Assembly: GCA_035718085.1 (NCBI GenBank)
Contig: DASTHS010000274.1
Coordinates: 1-10,022, forward strand
DNA length: 10,022 nucleotides
Direction of reading: 5' to 3'
DNA from: DASTHS01 sp035718085
GTDB lineage: Bacteria > Actinomycetota > Acidimicrobiia > Acidimicrobiales > Palsa-688
Part shown: positions 6,618 to 10,022 of the stretch, in pieces
How positions within the stretch are numbered: position 1 is the stretch's first letter
Layout: the number at the start of each line of letters is the position of its first letter
Notes under the pieces: generated by a model
Databases searched by the model: none
What the model saw: the letters and a program-made list of their open reading frames with translations, nothing else
Told to the model about the DNA's origin: nothing
Made by a program: the position numbers and the translations under genes

Positions 6618-7772
6618 TCACCGCAGCGCCGCCGACCGCCGGGCCCGGCGGTCGATCACGGCCTCGAGCACCGCGGCGAACGGCGGACCCGGGTCGAGGG
6701 CCGGCACCACCGCAGGGCGGTTGCGCCGCCGGGCCGTGGAGGTGCCGGCGGGCAGCAACCCCACGACGGCGGCGGCGGAGGCGACGGCGTCGCCCACCGG
6801 CACCAGGGCGGCAGCGGCGCGAGGGACGGCGGCGACGATCTCCAGCGGGCCGCCCGCGGCGGTGGCGACCACCGGGCAGCCGGCGGCGAGCGCCTCGACC
6901 AGGCCGAGCCCCCACGGCTCGGGCTCGGTCGACAGTTGCACGAACACGTCGAGGTCGGCCAGCAGGTCGGCGACGTCGTCACGGTGGCCGAGCCAGTGCA
7001 CCCCGAGCGACGCAGCTCGCCGGGCCAGCCCGTCGGCGTAGGCCTGCTTGCCGCCCACCGGCGAGCCGGCCACCACGATCTCGGCGTCGGGGCGCGCCGC
7101 CCGGATGGCGGGCACGGCGTCGAGCAGCACGTCGACGCCCTTCCAGGTGTCGATGCGGGTGGCGGCGCCGACCAGGGGGGCGCCGTCGGCGATGCCGGCC
7201 CGGGCCCGGAACCGCCCGGCGTGCCACGGGGCGAAGCGCGTCGGGTCGGCGAGGTCGCGCACCACCGTCACGTTGGCCGGGTCGAGCTGCGCGGCGACGG
7301 CATGGGACACGGCCACCACGGCGTCGCTGCGCCGGGCCAGCGCCCGTTCGAGGCGCAGGGCGGCGCGTGACTGCACGACCACCTCGCGGGCGTGCCAGAC
7401 GTGGGGCAGCCCGGCGGCTCGCGCCGCGGCCGGGCCGTAGAGGTCGTGGAGGGTGTTGCTGTGCACCACCGAGGCGCCCGTGTGCCGGGCCAGGGCGGCC
7501 AGGCGGGCGACGGAGGGCGCCCACCCGGCCGCGAAGCCAGCGGCGAAGGCGACCCGCGAGCCGCTCAGGGTGAGGCGGCGCATCGGCACCGGGTGGATGG
7601 TGGCGCCGGCCTGCTCGTAGCCTGCGGCCAGCCGGGGCCCCGGCGGCAGGGCCACGTGGCACTGCCACCCCGCCTCGTCGAGCGCGGCGAGCACCCGGAT
7701 GAGGGCGGTCTCGGACCCGCCGCCGTCGCCGATGGTCGAGATCGAGAGGAGGCGCCTGGTGCGGGTGGCCAT
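6618..7772 (-). CDS. GT4-family (GT-B fold) glycosyltransferase, leftward
   Basis: A 384-residue glycosyltransferase from the ATG at 7772 (385 if the adjacent in-frame TTG at 7775 is used). The N-terminus LLSISTIGDGGGSETALIRVLAAL is the first β-strand and glycine loop of a GT-B acceptor domain. VVHSNTLHDLYGP and HVWHAREVV follow, then the donor domain opening VGAATRIDTWKGVDVLLDA, EIVVAGSP, and the E-x7-E motif (Glu285 and Glu293 in EPWGLGLVEAL). Trp replaces the usual Phe of EGFG, as in a subset of GT4 enzymes. A membrane-associated role in glycan assembly is inferred. Its start overlaps the start of the next, divergent glycosyltransferase gene. AGGAG (minus strand, 7790-7786) lies 10 nt before the TTG and 13 nt before the ATG, so the start choice is uncertain by one codon. 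The Ala/Arg-rich C-terminus after ~320 is poorly conserved in look. Substrates are unknown. Confidence 0.9.
   Translation of the reverse strand: MATRTRRLLSISTIGDGGGSETALIRVLAALDEAGWQCHVALPPGPRLAAGYEQAGATIHPVPMRRLTLSGSRVAFAAGFAAGWAPSVARLAALARHTGASVVHSNTLHDLYGPAAARAAGLPHVWHAREVVVQSRAALRLERALARRSDAVVAVSHAVAAQLDPANVTVVRDLADPTRFAPWHAGRFRARAGIADGAPLVGAATRIDTWKGVDVLLDAVPAIRAARPDAEIVVAGSPVGGKQAYADGLARRAASLGVHWLGHRDDVADLLADLDVFVQLSTEPEPWGLGLVEALAAGCPVVATAAGGPLEIVAAVPRAAAALVPVGDAVASAAAVVGLLPAGTSTARRRNRPAVVPALDPGPPFAAVLEAVIDRRARRSAALR
7747..7752 (+). promoter_or_regulatory. Strong Shine-Dalgarno (AGGAGG) fixing the GTG start at 7759
   Basis: AGGAGG lies 6 nt before the GTG at 7759, ideal spacing, and is the best ribosome binding site in the window. 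It sits entirely within the first codons of the opposite-strand glycosyltransferase gene and argues against an N-terminal extension from the earlier in-frame start at 7699. Confidence 0.75.
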
Positions 7773-8910
7773 CAACGTCGAGCAACTCCTGTACCACTCT
7801 CCGGGCGGCGTCGGACGCTACACGGCCCAGGTCGCCGGCCGGCTCCCCGTCGCGGTGGCGTCGGTCGCCATGGCGCCGTTCACCGCCCGTCACGGCACCG
7901 CCGACGTGGCCGCCGCCCTCGACCGTGCCGGCGTCGCCGCCGCCCCCACGGTGCTCGGCCTGCCCCGCCCGCTGCTCTACGAGGCGTGGCACCTGCCCGG
8001 GCCCGGGATGCTCGGCCCCCGGCGGCTGGCCGCCTCCCTGCGCGACGTCGACGTCGTGCACGCACCGTCGGTCGCCTGCCCGCCGCGGGAGGGGGTGCCG
8101 CTGGTGGTCTCGGTCCACGACGCCGCCCCCGTGCTCTTCCCCGAGGCGTTCCCGCGACGGGGCCTGCGCTTCCACCTGGCCGGCCTGGCCGCCACCCGGC
8201 GACGGGCGGACCGGGTGCTGACCTTCACCGAGGCGGCGGCCGAGGAGGTGGCGGCGGCCTGCGGGATCGGGCGCGACCGCATCACCGTCGTGCACCACGG
8301 GGTCGAGGCGCGCCCGGCCGACCCGGCGGGCGCCGCTGCGCTCGCCCGCCGCGGCCTCGACGACCGCCCGTTCGTGCTGTGGGTGGGCAGCCTCGAGCCC
8401 CGCAAGGGCGTCGGCACCCTCGTTGCCGCCATGGCCCGGCTGCGCCGACGCGGCGCTCCGGCGGCCGCCGACGCGCGCCTCGTGCTCGCCGGCCCGGCCG
8501 GCTGGCTGTCGGCCGGCCTCGTCGCCGACGACGACCGGGCGGCCCTGGGCGACGACCTCGTGCAGACCGGGCCGTTGGGGGAGGCGGAGCTGTGGGCCAC
8601 CTACGCGGCGGCGACGGTGGTCGCCGTCCCGTCGCGCCACGAGGGCTTCGGCTACCCCGTCGTGGAGGCGATGGCCGCCGGCACCCCCGTGGTGGCGTCG
8701 GACATCCCTGCGCTCGCCGAGGTGGCCGACGGGGCGGCCCGGTTGGTGCCTCCCGGCGACGTGGCCGGGTGGGCCGACGCCATCGAGCACCTGCTGGCCG
8801 ACGCCCCGGCACGCGACGAGCTGGTCGCCGCCGGCCGCGCCCGGGCGGCGCAGCTCACGGTGGCCGCGTCGCTGCGGGCCACCGCCGCGGTCTACGCCGC
8901 CCTCTGCTGA
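7759..8910 (+). CDS. GT4-family (GT-B fold) glycosyltransferase, rightward
   Basis: A 383-residue GT4 glycosyltransferase. It begins with VAINVEQLLYHSPGGVGRYTAQV, the acceptor-domain β-strand and glycine loop characteristic of mannosyltransferase-like members (compare IDGVGRYT-type motifs). It continues with VVHAPSVACPP, VSVHDAAPVLFPEAFPRRG and VLTFTEAAAEEV. The donor half opens with FVLWVGSLEPRKGVGTLVAAM and carries the E-x7-E motif (Glu295 and Glu303 in EGFGYPVVEAM). It is similar in architecture to the glycosyltransferase at 5451-6566 (both have a G-x-x-E-P-R-K segment), so the two may be paralogues. The start is GTG 7759, supported by AGGAGG 6 nt upstream and by the motif starting at once; this places the first 14-17 bp inside the divergent gene. 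The following rmd-like gene begins 57 nt downstream behind its own TAGGGT box, so co-transcription is possible but not required. Donor and acceptor are unknown. Confidence 0.92.
   Translation: MRVAINVEQLLYHSPGGVGRYTAQVAGRLPVAVASVAMAPFTARHGTADVAAALDRAGVAAAPTVLGLPRPLLYEAWHLPGPGMLGPRRLAASLRDVDVVHAPSVACPPREGVPLVVSVHDAAPVLFPEAFPRRGLRFHLAGLAATRRRADRVLTFTEAAAEEVAAACGIGRDRITVVHHGVEARPADPAGAAALARRGLDDRPFVLWVGSLEPRKGVGTLVAAMARLRRRGAPAAADARLVLAGPAGWLSAGLVADDDRAALGDDLVQTGPLGEAELWATYAAATVVAVPSRHEGFGYPVVEAMAAGTPVVASDIPALAEVADGAARLVPPGDVAGWADAIEHLLADAPARDELVAAGRARAAQLTVAASLRATAAVYAALC
7786..7790 (-). promoter_or_regulatory. Possible Shine-Dalgarno (AGGAG) for the leftward glycosyltransferase gene
   Basis: Read on the minus strand, AGGAG precedes the TTG at 7775 by 10 nt and the ATG at 7772 by 13 nt. 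The spacing is long but there is no better site. It lies inside the coding sequence of the rightward gene. A TAGCGT box (minus strand, 7820-7815) about 40 nt upstream of the ATG could be the matching -10 element, with low confidence. Confidence 0.4.
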
Positions 8911-8912
8911 GC

Positions 8913-8954
8913 GCGCCCGCCGCCGAGCACAGCGGGCGCCGGTGACGCCGGCGC
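8913..8954 (+). repeat. Two overlapping, mutually exclusive hairpins in a 57-nt intergenic gap
   Basis: GCGCCCGC (8913-8920) pairs perfectly with GCGGGCGC (8932-8939) over an 11-nt loop. Alternatively GCGCCGG (8936-8942) pairs with CCGGCGC (8948-8954) over a 5-nt loop. Positions 8936-8939 are used by both, so only one can form at a time. The first could end transcription of the upstream glycosyltransferase gene, since it starts 2 nt after its stop. There is no T tract. In such GC-rich DNA short palindromes are common. Confidence 0.35.
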
Positions 8955-8960
8955 TAGGGT
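8955..8960 (+). promoter_or_regulatory. Candidate -10 box (TAGGGT) for a leaderless rmd-like gene
   Basis: TAGGGT is followed by 7 nt (CGACCGG) and the GTG start at 8968, so transcription would start at or next to the first base of the start codon. No Shine-Dalgarno is present upstream of this GTG, consistent with a leaderless message. The sequence and spacing match the box in front of cofD. Confidence 0.5.
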
Positions 8961-8967
8961 CGACCGG

Positions 8968-9900
8968 GTGCGTCTGCTGGTCACGGGGAGCAGCGGGTTC
9001 GTCGGCGGGTGGCTGCTGGCCCACCTCGCCGAGCTGGGCGACGAGGTGGTCGCCCTCGACGAGCGCACCGACATCACCGATCGTGCGGCCATCCGCGACG
9101 CCGTCGTGGCGGCGGCGCCCGACGCGGTGGTGCACCTCGCCGCCCAGGCCAGCGTCGGCTCGTCGTGGGGCGACGAAGGGCGCACGTTCTCGGTCAACGC
9201 CGGTGGCACCCTCAACCTGCTCGACGCCGCCGCGGCGTGCACGCCCATGCCCCGGGTGCTGCTCATCAGCTCCGCCGAGGTCTACGGACGGGTGACCCCC
9301 GACCAGCTGCCCCTGCCCGAGTCGGCGCCGATGCGGCCGGTCAGCCCCTACGCGGTCAGCAAGGCGGCGGCGGAGCTGCTCGGCCTGCAGGCGTGGCTGG
9401 GCCGTGGCCTCGAGGTGGTCCGGGCCCGACCGTTCAACCACACCGGCCCCGGCCAGCGCCCCGACTTCGTGGTGCCCTCGCTGGCCCGGCAGGTGGCCGA
9501 GGCCGCCCGCAGCGGCGCCGGGGCCCTGCACGTCGGGAACCTCTCGGCCCGCCGCGACCTCACCGACGTGCGCGACGTGGTCCGGGCCTACCGTCTGCTG
9601 GTCGAGCACGGCGCCCCCGGCGAGGCCTACAACGTGTGCCGGGGCAGCGCCGTGGGCATCGACGACGTCGCCCGCCGGCTGCTCGAGCTCGCCGCCGTCG
9701 ACGTCCCGGTCGTCGTCGACCCGGAACGGGTGCGGCCCGTCGACATCCCCGAGCTCCGGGGCGACCCGGCGGCGATCGAAGCGGCGACCGGCTGGCGCCC
9801 CGAGATCCCGTGGGATGCCACGCTCGGCGACCTGCTGGCTGCGTGGGGGCAGCCCACCGGCCCGGCCCGCGGCGCGACGAACGGCACGCGACCGGCCTGA
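8968..9900 (+). CDS. rmd: NAD(P)-dependent sugar reductase, probable GDP-6-deoxy-D-mannose reductase (Rmd)
   Basis: A 310-residue extended short-chain dehydrogenase/reductase. The N-terminal Rossmann motif TGSSGFVG (6-13) binds NAD(P); the catalytic set is Ser101/Ser102 of SSAEVYG plus Tyr128 and Lys132 of YAVSK. The blocks RPFNHTGPGQ, HVGNLSARRDLTDVRDVVRAYRLL, EAYNVCRGSAVGIDDV and a C-terminal RPVDIPELRGD...TGWRPEIP are those of Rmd proteins. Rmd reduces GDP-4-keto-6-deoxy-D-mannose to GDP-D-rhamnose in the cytoplasm, supplying glycosyltransferases. Related GDP-fucose, GDP-talose or dTDP/UDP-sugar enzymes of the same fold are alternatives, so substrate confidence is moderate while the fold is certain. 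The GTG start is set by the Rossmann motif and the TAGGGT box. The last ~15 residues (Gly/Thr/Arg/Pro-rich) fall in a large hairpin that also covers the stop codon. No GDP-mannose 4,6-dehydratase gene is within the window. Confidence 0.88.
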   Translation: MRLLVTGSSGFVGGWLLAHLAELGDEVVALDERTDITDRAAIRDAVVAAAPDAVVHLAAQASVGSSWGDEGRTFSVNAGGTLNLLDAAAACTPMPRVLLISSAEVYGRVTPDQLPLPESAPMRPVSPYAVSKAAAELLGLQAWLGRGLEVVRARPFNHTGPGQRPDFVVPSLARQVAEAARSGAGALHVGNLSARRDLTDVRDVVRAYRLLVEHGAPGEAYNVCRGSAVGIDDVARRLLELAAVDVPVVVDPERVRPVDIPELRGDPAAIEAATGWRPEIPWDATLGDLLAAWGQPTGPARGATNGTRPA

Positions 9901-9922
9901 GGGCCGGCGCGTGCCGTCGTCG
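9875..9922. terminator. 21-bp hairpin spanning the rmd stop codon
   Basis: The arm 9875-9897 pairs with 9902-9922 as the complement of the whole arm, apart from two single bulged A residues (9881 and 9891). The loop is TGAG, which contains the TGA stop. This is the longest stem in the window and is placed for termination. It is followed by a GGGGGG run rather than T residues on the plus strand, so it is not a canonical intrinsic terminator; mRNA 3'-end protection is another possible role. Confidence 0.6.
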
Positions 9923-9932
9923 GGGGGTCGTG

Positions 9933-9957
9933 GCCGGGGCCGGTCACCGGCCCCGGC
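9933..9957. terminator. 11-bp perfect GC hairpin between convergent genes, likely bidirectional terminator
   Basis: GCCGGGGCCGG (9933-9943) pairs with CCGGCCCCGGC (9947-9957) around a 3-nt loop. It lies 13 nt before the stop of the leftward gene that ends at 9971, so it can serve that gene as well as rmd. No T tract is present on either side. Confidence 0.55.
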
Positions 9958-9970
9958 GGTTCACGAACGG

Positions 9971-10022
9971 TCAGGCCGGCAGGCCGATGACCGTGCGCAA
10001 GGCCTGCTCCTGGCTGGCAGCC
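9971..10022 (-). CDS. C-terminal end of an unidentified leftward gene (partial)
   Basis: Only the last 16 codons and a TGA (minus strand, 9973-9971) are in the window, reading AASQEQALRTVIGLPA and stop. Codon use is G/C-ending like the neighbours, and the 70-nt gap to rmd holding two hairpins fits a convergent gene end. The fragment is too short to name a product, and it is possible that this frame is not coding. The rest of the gene lies to the right of the window. Confidence 0.45.
   Translation of the reverse strand, partial: AASQEQALRTVIGLPA

Noticed and set aside
5723..7573. Open plus-strand frame of about 616 codons
   Set aside because: Extremely Arg/Pro/Gly-rich, out of frame with the GT4 gene and antisense to the next one; a composition artefact.
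7699..7758. Earlier in-frame start for the rightward glycosyltransferase at 7808-region start motif
   Set aside because: It would add 20 residues with no family similarity, and the AGGAGG at 7747-7752 points to GTG 7759.
6979..9609. Very long open frame on the minus strand, about 876 codons
   Set aside because: It runs antisense to two recognisable genes and through a third, is low-complexity Gly/Arg/His/Gln-rich, and has no family motif; such frames arise because stops are rare in very GC-rich DNA.
1..10022. CRISPR arrays, tRNA/rRNA genes, transposases, phage or attachment sites
   Set aside because: No regularly spaced repeats, cloverleaf-like segments, transposase motifs or flanking direct repeats were seen on reading both strands.

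Overview
The window is very GC-rich DNA, with third codon positions almost always G or C. It is gene-dense and bacterial, with several GTG starts and stop/start overlaps. The coenzyme F420 genes cofD-cofE, the many rare-codon-free G/C-ending codons, and probable leaderless starts 6-7 nt after a TAGGGT box point to an actinobacterium. CofE is free-standing rather than fused as in mycobacterial FbiB, and together with the signalling repertoire this makes me think of Acidimicrobiia (Iamia/Ilumatobacter-like). That placement is an inference from gene content, not a measured phylogeny.

Layout. (1) Positions 1-3759, + strand: a tightly packed signalling operon. It holds a multi-PAS GGDEF-EAL cyclic-di-GMP protein (5' end outside the window), a soluble PAS histidine kinase, and a single-domain Rcp1-like response regulator. 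The genes are separated by 2 nt and then by a 4-nt GTGA overlap. (2) Positions 3772-5423, - strand: cofD-cofE (fbiA/fbiB-type), coupled by another 4-nt GTGA overlap, for coenzyme F420 assembly. (3) Positions 5451-9900: a surface-glycan type region with three GT-B/GT4 glycosyltransferases in +, -, + orientation, followed by a probable GDP-6-deoxy-D-mannose reductase (rmd). (4) Positions 9971-10022: the last 16 codons of an unidentified - strand gene.

How the genes may work together. The kinase and regulator form a likely phosphotransfer pair, and the adjacent GGDEF-EAL protein would set local c-di-GMP. CofD and CofE act on successive F420-0 intermediates. The sugar region would make GDP-D-rhamnose (if a GDP-mannose 4,6-dehydratase exists elsewhere) and build it into a polysaccharide, glycolipid or glycoprotein. 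The linkage and acceptor cannot be read from sequence.

Non-coding content is small; no stretch longer than 70 nt lacks a gene. The most unusual points are two divergent glycosyltransferase genes whose 5' ends overlap by 14-17 bp, two TAGGGT boxes placed for leaderless transcription, back-to-back -10-like boxes in a 27-nt gap, and long GC-rich hairpins at convergent gene ends, one spanning the rmd stop codon. I found no tRNA, rRNA, CRISPR array, insertion sequence, prophage gene or obvious novel defence system.
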